Source of the DNA: Eubacterium sp.
GTDB lineage: Bacteria > Bacillota > Clostridia > Lachnospirales > Lachnospiraceae
Assembly: GCA_017433825.1 (NCBI GenBank)
Contig: JAFRGL010000019.1
Coordinates: 62,001-126,000, forward strand
Direction of reading: 5' to 3'
Length of the DNA: 64,000 bases
The notes below the pieces were generated by a model. That model made no database searches. It saw only the letters and a program-made list of their open reading frames with translations, and was not told the DNA's origin. Positions 41,696 to 50,580 of this stretch are shown in pieces. The first letter of the stretch is position 1, and each line of letters opens with the position of its first letter. The translations under genes and the position numbers were made by a program.

Positions 41696-44179
41696 ATGTA
41701 CGTAAAAGCACCTGTTTCGGACCGGGTTGCGAGAATCCGGCAGAAATACCGTGAGACCAAACCGAAGGTAGATATGGCAAGGTACAGGCTGGTAACGGAA
41801 TTCTATATGGAGAATCCCCAGCTGACCGGTATTTTAAAGAAAGCAAAGAACTTGAGGAATCTGTTTGAGAAGATGCCCACCCCTGTATTCGAGGATGAGC
41901 TCATCGTCGGTTTCCAGGGCAGCACCTACCGCTGTTCCGCCGTTTATCCCGAAGTGGGATTTTCCTGGTTCATGGATGAGGTTTCCAGAAGGGACAAGGA
42001 CGGCAACCGTTACATCACCACCCGCGGCACCGACCCCTACGATATCGATGAAGAGGATGCGGAATACGGCCTTGCCACCGGTGATTTCTGGGTGAAATTC
42101 AACAACAGCCGCATGGCGGACGAATACATGCCCAGGGGCCTCCGTAAAGTGGAAGGCAACGGCGTCTGCTCCTTCCGGACCAAAGGTTCCTGCGGCGCGC
42201 CGGTCGGCCATTTCACCGCGAACCAGTGGAAAGCGGTTGACAGAGGCTTCCTGTCCATTGCGGAAGAAGCCTGCGCGAAGATGGAGAAGCTGGAAGAGGA
42301 CGGTATTTTCGGCACTTCCATTTACCAGTACAATTTCTACCGCGCGGTTGATATTGTATGCCGCGGCCTGATTCATTATTCCGAGAGATATGCAAAAGAG
42401 TGCGAGCGCCAGGCAGCGGAATGCACCGATGAGAAGAGAAAAGCAGAGCTTCTGGATATGGCGGACTGCCTGAACTGGATTATGAAGAATCCGGCCAGGA
42501 ACCTGCACGATGCCCTGCAGATTGTATACCTGTATCACCTGTCCTTCTGTCTGGATGCCCAGCAGCACGGTACATCCGTAGGCCGTGTGGACCAGTACGT
42601 CGGCAAATACGCCGAGGCTGATATTGCTGCCGGACGCCTGACCCGCGACGAGGCCCAGGAACTGGTGGACTGTTTCATCCTGAAGCTGGCCGAGTGCAAC
42701 AAGGTGGGTTCCGAGGGCGGAGCCTCCGCCAACCCCGGCTACACCTCCGGCATGCTGATTACATCCGGCGGCGTTGACAAGGACGGCAATGACGCTTCCA
42801 ACTGCGTTACCTATATGCTTCTGCAGGCAAGCGGACGTCTTGCGCTGCATTCCCCGCCTCAGGCACTCCGGATTCATGACAACACCCCGGATGATCTGTG
42901 GGAGGCTGCCATTGAAGCCACCAAGCAGGCCGGCGGTGTACCTTCCTACGAGTATGACGGGGTTATCGTCCCGGCCCTGATGAAGAGGGGGCTTACCCTG
43001 GAGGATGCCAGAAACTACGCCCTGATGGGCTGTGTGGAGCCCTGCGGCTGCGGTACCGAGTGGGCCCAGCCCGGCGGAACCGGAGCAGAATCCTACATCA
43101 ATATCGCCGTTCTGTTCGATATTGCCATCAACAACGGCATCAATCCGTTCCAGATGCCCAAACAGGGTATGGGCGGCGAGGCTTCCCTGCTGGCGAAGAG
43201 ACAGCCGGTGGAAGCAAGACAGACCGGCCTGCCCACAGGTTATCTGTATGAAATGAACAGCATCGAAGAGGTAATGGAGGCTGTGGACAAGCAGATGAAG
43301 TTCTTCTGCAAATGGCAGGCAAGCTGTATCGCTGCCTGGGAATCCATGGCCAGCTACAACATCCCGCTTCCCATCGTATCCGCCACTATGGACGGCTGCA
43401 TGGAAAAGGGCATGGACGTCATGTGGGGCGGCGCCAAGTATAACTCCACCGGCAACTCCTGCGTCGGCGTGGGCAACCTGGCAGACTGCATGAATATCGT
43501 GGATTATCTCTGCTTCAAGACCAAACAGGTTTCCACCAGAAGACTGTATGATGCCATCATGAACAACTGGGAGGGTGAAGAAGAGCTCCGTCAGTACATT
43601 GAAGGCAAATGCCCGCATTACGGCAATGCGGATCCGGAAGCGGACAAATGGATGACCTGGGCGGCCAACTGCTACGCGGATGCCATCAATGCCACTTCCG
43701 GCCCGAGAGGCAACAACCTGCACGCAGGCTGCTACCCGGTAACCTTAAACGTACTGTTCGGCAAATTTACCCCGGCGACGCCTGACGGCAGAAGAACGGG
43801 CGATCCGCTGGCAGACGGTATCTCACCGCGTGCCGGCATGGACAAAGGAGGCCCCTTAACCACCATCAACTCCCTTCTGACCTTCGACCAGACCAAGTAC
43901 TCCAACGGTACCCTGTGCAACATGAAGTTCCATCCGACAGCCCTTTCCGGCGAAGGCGGCTGGAGGAAGCTGCGCGCGGTTATGGAAGCTTATTTCCAGG
44001 GCGGCGGCATGGAACTGCAGCTGAACATCGTTTCCGCTGACACGCTGAAGGATGCCCAGAAGAATCCGGAGAACTACAAGGACCTGGTAGTCCGTGTAGC
44101 CGGTTTCTCCGCATACTTTGTGGAAGTGTTCAAGGATTCCCAGGATGACCTCATCCGCAGAACCGAAATGAGCATCTGA
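41696..44179 (+). CDS. Glycyl radical enzyme 6, CGCG/AQPGG subtype with insertion
   Basis: 827 aa, the longest of the set. Catalytic Cys446 in GCVEPCGCGTEWAQPGG, Glu448, radical Gly803. The N-terminus is MYVKAPVSDRVARIRQKYRET and several positions (TYRCSAVYPEVGFSWF, FTANQWKAVDRGF, QQHGTSVGRVDQY) set it apart with GRE 8 as a third subtype. Before ARQTGLPTGYLYEM it carries about 12 extra residues (GMGGEASLLAKRQP region) absent from GRE 8. AAAGGAGA precedes the ATG. Single gene, own promoter and terminator. Confidence 0.93.
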   Translation: MYVKAPVSDRVARIRQKYRETKPKVDMARYRLVTEFYMENPQLTGILKKAKNLRNLFEKMPTPVFEDELIVGFQGSTYRCSAVYPEVGFSWFMDEVSRRDKDGNRYITTRGTDPYDIDEEDAEYGLATGDFWVKFNNSRMADEYMPRGLRKVEGNGVCSFRTKGSCGAPVGHFTANQWKAVDRGFLSIAEEACAKMEKLEEDGIFGTSIYQYNFYRAVDIVCRGLIHYSERYAKECERQAAECTDEKRKAELLDMADCLNWIMKNPARNLHDALQIVYLYHLSFCLDAQQHGTSVGRVDQYVGKYAEADIAAGRLTRDEAQELVDCFILKLAECNKVGSEGGASANPGYTSGMLITSGGVDKDGNDASNCVTYMLLQASGRLALHSPPQALRIHDNTPDDLWEAAIEATKQAGGVPSYEYDGVIVPALMKRGLTLEDARNYALMGCVEPCGCGTEWAQPGGTGAESYINIAVLFDIAINNGINPFQMPKQGMGGEASLLAKRQPVEARQTGLPTGYLYEMNSIEEVMEAVDKQMKFFCKWQASCIAAWESMASYNIPLPIVSATMDGCMEKGMDVMWGGAKYNSTGNSCVGVGNLADCMNIVDYLCFKTKQVSTRRLYDAIMNNWEGEEELRQYIEGKCPHYGNADPEADKWMTWAANCYADAINATSGPRGNNLHAGCYPVTLNVLFGKFTPATPDGRRTGDPLADGISPRAGMDKGGPLTTINSLLTFDQTKYSNGTLCNMKFHPTALSGEGGWRKLRAVMEAYFQGGGMELQLNIVSADTLKDAQKNPENYKDLVVRVAGFSAYFVEVFKDSQDDLIRRTEMSI

Positions 44180-44203
44180 TCACATCAGGCGGACAAACGT
44201 CAG

Positions 44204-44232
44204 AGGCGCCTACCGGCAGGGGGCGCCTTTTT
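44204..44232 (+). terminator. Terminator of GRE 6
   Basis: AGGCGCC (44204-44210) pairs with GGCGCCT (44222-44228), then TTTTT. Confidence 0.85.
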
Positions 44233-44386
44233 CATGTTTTTCTTTATAAAAACAGGACATTGCTGCGTTTTATGGTTGACGCGGTACAGACTGTATAGTT
44301 TATTATTATATTTGGAATACATAAATTAATGACTGACAGAGACCGGCATTTTTGATTGATTAAAAAAAGAGGAAGAAGGAGAAGAT

Positions 44387-46831
44387 ATGTTTCCTGTAAG
44401 AGAAGTAAATCCCGCCATTCTGGATGAAATTGAGAAGACTGATCTGGATGAACGGCGGAAAGCCTGGAAGGAGGCCATCAAGGCCGCTCCGTACAGAATG
44501 TACACCGACCGCCAGAAATACGCCACCGAGTCCTGGAAGGAGACGGCGGGCGAAGACCTGGAGCTTCGGCGGGCAAAGATGGTGGCCAAAATCGCGGAAA
44601 ATGTGGACATCAATATTCTGGAGTACGACTATATCGTCGGAAGGATAGGCCCCGGCATCGTGGGCAATTATACCGAGATCGATATCTGCGGCGACTACCT
44701 GGACGGACTGTGGAGCGACGAAGGCATTCAGTCCACGCTGCATGACAAGGTGCAGCTTTCCGCGGAAGAACTGGAGGTTTTAAGGGAGGCGGTCCGCACC
44801 TTCAAAAACCAGAACCCGGTGGACTGCGTGAACAAGGTATTTGCGGAAGTCCTGGGCGACTGGCCAAAAGACGTGGTGGACGCCCATTTGAAAGACCCGG
44901 ACCTTTCCAGCGGCAATTTCGGCAACTGCACCAATACCTATGATTTCGAGAAAATCCTGAGGGTGGGCGTTAAAGGCTACCGGGAGGAGGCGCAGAAGCA
45001 CATTGACGACTATCTGGCAAATATGACCCAGGAAGTTGAGAAATACATTTTCTGGAAAAGCGCGGTCATTATCTGCGACGCGGCCATAAACCTGGCACAC
45101 AGGTATGCCGATCTTGCCAGGAAATACGCGGAAGAGGAGCAGGATCCGGTCCGCAAAGCCGAACTTTTCTCGATTGCCGAAACCTGCGAATATGTGCCGG
45201 AAAACCCGGCCCGCACCTTCCGTGAAGCCCTGCAGTCCATCGTGCTGGTGGGCCTGATGAAGGCCTTCGAGCATCCGATGCACAACCAGCCTCACTGGGG
45301 CAGGGGCGATACTTATCTGTATCCCTTCTTCATAAAGGATATCAATGAAGGAAGGATTACCTGCCAGGAAGCCTTAAATATGCTGGCCGAGGTCATCGGG
45401 CGCTGGGGCACCCAGCTGCAGGTGCAGAGCAACCTGCACAAGCAGACGCACCAGATTACCTACGGCATCAACAGCATGAACTTAGGCGGCATCGGGCCTG
45501 ACGGCGTGGAAAACGCCAATGAGCTCAGCTACCTGTTCCTGCACGCGGTGGGCCTTCTGCATATGTCCAGCCCGACGGTAACCATCAACTGGACCAGCGC
45601 CACCCCGGACTGGTTCATGAAGAAAGCCATCATGGTTAACCGCCAGACCGGCGGCGGGATCCCGCTTTTTGAAAATGACGAGCATATGGTGGAAAGCTTC
45701 GTCCGGGACGGCGTGCCCATCGAGGAGGCCAGGACCTGGATCGGCCGCGGCTGTGTATGGCCGGCTCTGCCGCAGCGTTCCGAATACAAGGGCGGCGCGG
45801 CAGGCTTCAACTCTGCGGCCATGCTGGATATGGCGCTGCACAACGGCGTTGCGGCCACCGGCAAGAAGCTGGGCATTGAAACCGGCGACCCCAGGGAATT
45901 CAAAACCTTCGAAGAGTTCTATGAAGCCTATGTGAAGCAGCATAACTTCGTCATGCGCCGCACCCTATGGCTGGCGGACATTGCCCGGGACAACCAGTAC
46001 AAATACTTAAGACTTCCCGCGCTTTCCGTCTTTTCCATCCGCCAGTGCATGGACAAGGGCCGGGACACCATGATTCCGGACGTGCAGTGCGAGTACGGCA
46101 TTACCGACCGGGCGATCATCGACTGCGCGGATTCCCTGATGGCCATTAAGAAGCTGGTTTATGATGACAAAGTACTGACCATGGCAGAGCTGATAGACGC
46201 CCTGGATTCCGATTTTGCCGGGGAACGCGGCGAGGAAATCCGGCAGATGTGCCTGAAAGCCCCGAAGTTCGGCAACGGAATAGATGAGGTGGATGAACTG
46301 GCCGGACGCGTGGGCCAGATGTCATCGGATTCGCTGACCAGCTGGGATCACAGCCCCTATCCTCCCTTCAAGTCGGTGCGGGAAGGCCTTTCCTGGCATT
46401 ACGCCGCGGGCCTTGGCGTGCGCGCCTTGCCCAACGGAAGGATGGCGTTCGAGCCCTTAAACGACGCTTCCGCCTCCCCCATGCGCGGCATGGACAAAAA
46501 CGGCCCCACAGCCGTGCTCCGCTCGGTGCTCAAAGCTGATTTCGGCAGGGGAAGCTACGTCAGCGCCTTGAACCAGAAGTTCCCCACCAGCGTGGTGAAA
46601 ACAGACGCGGATGTTGAGAAACTGGCTGCCTATACCAGCGCTTTCCTGAAGGCCGGCGGTACGCATATCCAGTACAATATCGTGAATTCCGAGGACTTAA
46701 AGGACGCCAAGGTCCATCCGGACAAACACCAGGATCTGATTGTACGGGTAGGCGGTTTCTCCGCTTATTTCGTACAGCTGTCCGAGGGTATCCAGGATGA
46801 TGTCATCGGCCGTTCCGAACACAGCCTGTAA
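44387..46831 (+). CDS. Divergent glycyl radical enzyme 7 lacking the Cys-x-Glu motif
   Basis: 814 aa and clearly a GRE: radical Gly790 in VRVGGFSAYF, 24 residues from the end, and catalytic-type Cys456. But the cysteine motif reads RGCVWPALPQRSEY, so Trp458 replaces the Glu that dehydratases, CutC and aryl decarboxylases need. Loss of that Glu is expected in X-succinate synthase-type and PFL-type GREs; the Cys-Cys pair of PFL is absent. The N-terminus (REVNPAILDEIEKTDLDERR) and PFL domain share little with the other seven. AGAAGGAGAAG precedes the ATG. A lipoprotein gene follows after 33 bases. Reaction unknown; radical addition or a novel chemistry is possible. Confidence 0.9.
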   Translation: MFPVREVNPAILDEIEKTDLDERRKAWKEAIKAAPYRMYTDRQKYATESWKETAGEDLELRRAKMVAKIAENVDINILEYDYIVGRIGPGIVGNYTEIDICGDYLDGLWSDEGIQSTLHDKVQLSAEELEVLREAVRTFKNQNPVDCVNKVFAEVLGDWPKDVVDAHLKDPDLSSGNFGNCTNTYDFEKILRVGVKGYREEAQKHIDDYLANMTQEVEKYIFWKSAVIICDAAINLAHRYADLARKYAEEEQDPVRKAELFSIAETCEYVPENPARTFREALQSIVLVGLMKAFEHPMHNQPHWGRGDTYLYPFFIKDINEGRITCQEALNMLAEVIGRWGTQLQVQSNLHKQTHQITYGINSMNLGGIGPDGVENANELSYLFLHAVGLLHMSSPTVTINWTSATPDWFMKKAIMVNRQTGGGIPLFENDEHMVESFVRDGVPIEEARTWIGRGCVWPALPQRSEYKGGAAGFNSAAMLDMALHNGVAATGKKLGIETGDPREFKTFEEFYEAYVKQHNFVMRRTLWLADIARDNQYKYLRLPALSVFSIRQCMDKGRDTMIPDVQCEYGITDRAIIDCADSLMAIKKLVYDDKVLTMAELIDALDSDFAGERGEEIRQMCLKAPKFGNGIDEVDELAGRVGQMSSDSLTSWDHSPYPPFKSVREGLSWHYAAGLGVRALPNGRMAFEPLNDASASPMRGMDKNGPTAVLRSVLKADFGRGSYVSALNQKFPTSVVKTDADVEKLAAYTSAFLKAGGTHIQYNIVNSEDLKDAKVHPDKHQDLIVRVGGFSAYFVQLSEGIQDDVIGRSEHSL

Positions 46832-46864
46832 CATTTACCGGAATAAACAAGAGAGACTATTTTT

Positions 46865-48493
46865 ATGAAAAGAATACTGTTATTCATGCTGTCTACGGTT
46901 ATGGCAGCAACGCTGCTTACGGCATGTCAGAAGAAACAGCCTGAACCGGAGGTTCCGTCCGGAAGTGAAACATCGGAGCAGTCTGAGGTTCCGGAACCCG
47001 ATGACGGCTGGGATACCGCCGATTCACCGGAGCTTACCGAAGAGAAGCTGGATATTTTCTACAAAGGCTTTAACGGTCTTCTCGGCGTGAATTATATTCC
47101 GCTGGCTTATCTGGGAAGCCAGGTGCTGACCGGTACCGTGCATACCTTCCTGGCCAGGGCAACCGTTGTGGTTCCCGGGGCGAAGGAAACCTTTGCGCTG
47201 ATATATCTTTATGAGGAAAAAGGCGGGAGAGTGCGGATTATCGATATTCTCCGTTCCGGTATTGAAACCGGCATGGACACCGGCGAATGGGAACCTGCAG
47301 AGAATCCCGCTCTTACGGATGAAATGAAAAGCGGCTTTGAAGAAGCCGTTACCGGGCTTACGGGCGCAGGTTACGTGCCCGTGGCGCTTGCCGGCACAAA
47401 GGTGGCATCGGAACTGGATTTCGTTGTCATCGCGGAAGCGACGCCGGTTACCGGCAATGCGGAAACCGGGTATTCGTTTGTCTACCTGAAGCATGAGACG
47501 GACGGGAAGCTTGCGATAACGGACATTAAGGCTTTCGAGGCCGAAATTGACCAGCCGGGGGATACGGAGCCGGAAGAGACGCCGACGCCGACACCTACAG
47601 AAACACCGTCGCCTGAGCCCACGGCAGAACCTACGGAAACGCCGACGCCCACACCGACGGAGACACCGACACCCACGCCGACGGAAACGCCGACGCCCAC
47701 ACCGACGGAGACACCGACACCCACACCGACGGAGACGCCGACTCCTGCACCTACAGAGACGCCGACTCCTGCACCCACAGAGACGCCGACTCCGACGGCA
47801 GAACCCACGCCTGAACCGACTGTGGAGCCTACACCTGAACCGACTGTGGAACCTACACCTGAACCGACTGTGGAGCCTACGCCTGAGCCCACGGAAGAAC
47901 CGACGCCCGAACCGACACCTGAGCCGATTCAGCCCGGTGATGATGCTGGCGCGTGGAAGAAGGCGGCGTCACCGGCGCTGACCGATGATGTGCGCAGAGT
48001 TTTCGCGAAAGTAGCGGATACTGCCATCGGCGTACGCTACAACCCGGTTGCCTTTATCGGCACCCAGGTAGTTGCCGGGACGAACTATGCGGTTCTGTGC
48101 GAGACATCCCTGGCGGCACCGGGGTCCCAGGATTTGTATTCCATGGTGATCGTGCATGAGGGAACCGACGGAAGTGTTACGGTTACGGATGTCATCATGT
48201 CACAGGTCAACACCTACACCGACCTGCCGATGGGCGGCTGGAAGAATGCAGACGACCCGGTGGTGCATCCGGACATGGAAGCACTCTTTGCGTCCGCGGT
48301 AAGGGGATTCTTAGGCGCGGAATACGCACCGATAGCTGTGGTCAGCATGCAGCCGGCCAACGGTACGAATTACTGTATCTTCGCGGAAGCCGGAAAAGTA
48401 ACGGCAGATCCGGGGTCGGAATACGCCTTTGTCTATCTGCATGTCGATGAAGGCGGCAGCGCAGCGGTAACAGATATCGTTTCTTTTAAATAA
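46865..48493 (+). CDS. Lipoprotein with four cystatin-like repeats and a Pro/Thr-rich spacer
   Basis: 542 aa. Lipoprotein signal with LLTAC, so Cys21 is lipid-modified. Four related domains of about 90 residues begin near W49, W142, W363 and W459; each has a W-x-x-A-x-x-P-x-L/V start and a strand motif at the site of the cystatin QxVxG loop ([28 protein letters not shown] in the third is a textbook match). Domains 2 and 3 are separated by about 130 residues of [12 protein letters not shown] repeats that would span the cell wall. Likely a surface binding protein or protease inhibitor. Context with GRE 7 may be incidental. Confidence 0.8.
   Translation: MKRILLFMLSTVMAATLLTACQKKQPEPEVPSGSETSEQSEVPEPDDGWDTADSPELTEEKLDIFYKGFNGLLGVNYIPLAYLGSQVLTGTVHTFLARATVVVPGAKETFALIYLYEEKGGRVRIIDILRSGIETGMDTGEWEPAENPALTDEMKSGFEEAVTGLTGAGYVPVALAGTKVASELDFVVIAEATPVTGNAETGYSFVYLKHETDGKLAITDIKAFEAEIDQPGDTEPEETPTPTPTETPSPEPTAEPTETPTPTPTETPTPTPTETPTPTPTETPTPTPTETPTPAPTETPTPAPTETPTPTAEPTPEPTVEPTPEPTVEPTPEPTVEPTPEPTEEPTPEPTPEPIQPGDDAGAWKKAASPALTDDVRRVFAKVADTAIGVRYNPVAFIGTQVVAGTNYAVLCETSLAAPGSQDLYSMVIVHEGTDGSVTVTDVIMSQVNTYTDLPMGGWKNADDPVVHPDMEALFASAVRGFLGAEYAPIAVVSMQPANGTNYCIFAEAGKVTADPGSEYAFVYLHVDEGGSAAVTDIVSFK
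47575..47935 (+). repeat. Short tandem repeats coding the Pro/Thr linker
   Basis: Imperfect repeats based on ACGCCGACGCCCACACCGACG, in phase with the reading frame (TETPTPTP, then TVEPTPEP). Copy number is expected to vary by slippage between strains. Confidence 0.85.
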
Positions 48494-48525
48494 TCATTTC
48501 CGGTGCAGCATTTTGCACCTGCCGG

Positions 48526-48555
48526 AAGGCCCTGCTTTTGCGCAGGGCCTTTTTT
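48526..48555 (+). terminator. Terminator after the lipoprotein gene
   Basis: AAGGCCCTGC (48526-48535) pairs with GCAGGGCCTT (48542-48551), then T-run to 48555. Confidence 0.9.
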
Positions 48556-48647
48556 GTGTGGGCTGACTGATGTTATTTCTCTGAAAATAAGATACAATAG
48601 AATTGTACATATGCAGAAAACAGCAGGAAACCGGAGGAAAATGATTG

Positions 48648-49469
48648 ATGCAGATTACGAAAGAAGAATTCCTGAAGCTGGTGAAGGAAGCATTCGCGGA
48701 GCTGCCGGATAATACGGTGCATCTGCCGGAAGAAAACGTGGATATTCCCGTTCTGGAAGAACCGCTGACCGGCTTTGCGGATGCGGACGATCCGCTTTTT
48801 GAACAGTACAAGGACCCCGCTGTCATCGGGGAGAACTTTAAGACGCCGAAGGAATGGATGCCGGAGGCCCGGACGGTTGCCGGGTTCTTTTTTCCCTATA
48901 CGGGAGCGGTGCGTTTCAGGCACCGTGCCTCCACGGAGCTTACGGATGAGGCCTGGAACAACGGCTATCCCAAAGGCGGGCAGATGGCGGAGCTTTTCCT
49001 GGATATCCTGATTGAGAAGCTGGAAAAAGCCGGGGTGAAGACGCATCTTCCCCACAGGGACCCGGGCTTTACCATGAATCCGGTGCCGGTGATGAACGGT
49101 GAAGAAGAGGATCTTCATTTTTCCGCCGCCTGGTCCAACCGGCATGCGCTTTACGCCGCAGGGCTTGGCACTTTCGGCGTACACCGGCACATCATAACGG
49201 ACAAAGGCTGCTGCGGCACCCTTGCCAGCCTTCTTGTTGACGTAAAGCTGGAGCCGTCGGTTCGGGCGTATACCGGACTGTATGACAACTGCATCCGCTG
49301 CGGTGCATGCACACACCGGTGCCCGGCAAAGGCCATCACTTTGGAAGGACTCAGGAACCTGAAAAAATGCGCAGGGCATTCCGGCGTGATAAGGGAGACT
49401 TTAGGCGGAGGCTTCTGCGGGAAATGCCTGGTGGGCGTTCCCTGTGAGGACAGGAATCCGGCAAAATAA
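48648..49469 (+). CDS. QueG-like double-[4Fe-4S] protein
   Basis: 273 aa from the ATG at 48648 (GGAGG 10 bases upstream; a TTG one codon earlier is possible). The C-terminal part has a ferredoxin motif, CIRCGACTHRCP, and a second set, KKCAG...FCGKCLVGVPC, as in epoxyqueuosine reductase and reductive-dehalogenase-like proteins. The N-terminal part (SNRHALYAAGLGTFGVHRHIIT) also matches that superfamily. A cobalamin cofactor is used by QueG, but binding residues cannot be confirmed here. It has its own TACAAT promoter (48593-48598). Most members of this type outside QueG have no known substrate. Confidence 0.75.
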   Translation: MQITKEEFLKLVKEAFAELPDNTVHLPEENVDIPVLEEPLTGFADADDPLFEQYKDPAVIGENFKTPKEWMPEARTVAGFFFPYTGAVRFRHRASTELTDEAWNNGYPKGGQMAELFLDILIEKLEKAGVKTHLPHRDPGFTMNPVPVMNGEEEDLHFSAAWSNRHALYAAGLGTFGVHRHIITDKGCCGTLASLLVDVKLEPSVRAYTGLYDNCIRCGACTHRCPAKAITLEGLRNLKKCAGHSGVIRETLGGGFCGKCLVGVPCEDRNPAK

Positions 49470-49472
49470 GAA

Positions 49473-49502
49473 GCACACAGGCGTAAAGCCTGCGTGTTTT
49501 TT
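49473..49502. terminator. Terminator between convergent genes
   Basis: CACACAGGC pairs with GCCTGCGTG around a GTAAA loop, followed by a T-run on the plus strand. Confidence 0.8.
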
Positions 49503-49525
49503 ATGGGAAGTTGCGCTTTCCGTTA

Positions 49526-50296
49526 TTATTTTAAATCCACGTGCCCGCCGATTTCTTCAGCCATTTCCTGCCAGTGGGCCATCCTTTTTGCAAGCTCCGT
49601 CCGGCTTTCCTCATCCTCGCGGAAAGCGATAAGCGTCCAGTCCATTTCATTTAAGGCCTGGAAGAATTCCGGGAACTTCGGGAACGGTACGGAGATCATG
49701 CGCAGGCCTGCGGGATAGGCCTTTCTCCGCTTCAGGCCGTGGTAGAAGCCTGTGGTGATGTGGTTGACCTTGCCGGAAATCATCGGATAGGCATACATCC
49801 AGGCGCAGCTTAAAACTGGAGAGGATTTGGATTCCCACAGGTCTCCGGAAATATAGCTGGTTGCCCGCATGATAATGTCCGCCTGGGGCAGGTCCGCAAC
49901 AAAAAACAGCAGATCCGGGTCGAAGCAGCAGTCCGCGGCGGGGCAGAATTCCACGTAACGTACGGTATGGGGAACCAGGATGGGCAGTTTCTGGTACAGC
50001 TGCTGGTTGGCGGAAGGCGTTTTATAACAGCCGAAATCGTATCCTGCCTGGCCGCTTCCGGTAACGGGGGACAGTTCCTCCATGCCCAGCACCAGCTTGC
50101 CGTAGCAGGCGTCGTCGTTCATATCGGTGTAAAAGTGCTTTTTCGTATCCTGGGTATATTTCACGTACTGGCAGAAGGCCAGCTTTTCACCCTCATAGTG
50201 AGGCGCGTCCGGCTTTTCAAACCGGAATTTAATGGCAACCGCCGGGTATTCAAGGTCCAGTTTCCGTATCACTTCTTTATCCGAATCTCTCAGCAT
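49526..50296 (-). CDS. DUF169 family protein
   Basis: 256 aa. YPAVAIKFRFEKPD near the start, then LAFCQYVKYTQ, CYGKLVLGM and ISGKVNHITTGFYHG are the conserved blocks of DUF169 (an archaeal/bacterial family of unknown function with conserved cysteines, often near methanogenesis or anaerobic metabolism genes). The start is taken at the ATG at 50296, since AAGGAGG lies between it and an upstream GTG (50320). Cys-rich segment CPAADCCFDPD might bind metal. Function unknown. Confidence 0.8.
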   Translation of the reverse strand: MLRDSDKEVIRKLDLEYPAVAIKFRFEKPDAPHYEGEKLAFCQYVKYTQDTKKHFYTDMNDDACYGKLVLGMEELSPVTGSGQAGYDFGCYKTPSANQQLYQKLPILVPHTVRYVEFCPAADCCFDPDLLFFVADLPQADIIMRATSYISGDLWESKSSPVLSCAWMYAYPMISGKVNHITTGFYHGLKRRKAYPAGLRMISVPFPKFPEFFQALNEMDWTLIAFREDEESRTELAKRMAHWQEMAEEIGGHVDLK

Positions 50297-50464
50297 GTCT
50301 GATATTTCCTCCTTACTCACCGGTAATATGCATTTACAGTATTATCATATCTGTTTTGCAGGACCCTGTCCACAGAATATTCTCTTTTTGAGGACGGAAG
50401 CACCGGGAAGAAACATGTCGGCTTGTTTAAAAACCGGCACTGCACATTCGGCATTGTGTGAGGC

Positions 50465-50536
50465 GATATTTTGTAAAATATCACGGAAATACGCAGATCA
50501 TACTGTACATTTTTGGCAAACGTGATAAAATATACT
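50465..50536 (+). promoter_or_regulatory. GRE 8 promoter region with palindrome
   Basis: GATATTTT-GT-AAAATATC is a perfect dyad at 50465-50482. Downstream is an extended -10, TGATAAAAT (50523-50531). The dyad lies at about -65, a usual place for an activator. The rest of the 284-base gap shows nothing else. Confidence 0.45.
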
Positions 50537-50580
50537 CAGGTTACCAGAGAAATTTCAGTACATAGAAAAGGAGAAGATAA

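Noticed and set aside
47482..47892. Antisense frame coding a [16 protein letters not shown] protein
   Set aside because: It is the reverse reading of the Pro/Thr repeat of the lipoprotein.
47575..47935. Possible CRISPR-like array
   Set aside because: The repeats are short, contiguous, in coding frame and without spacers.
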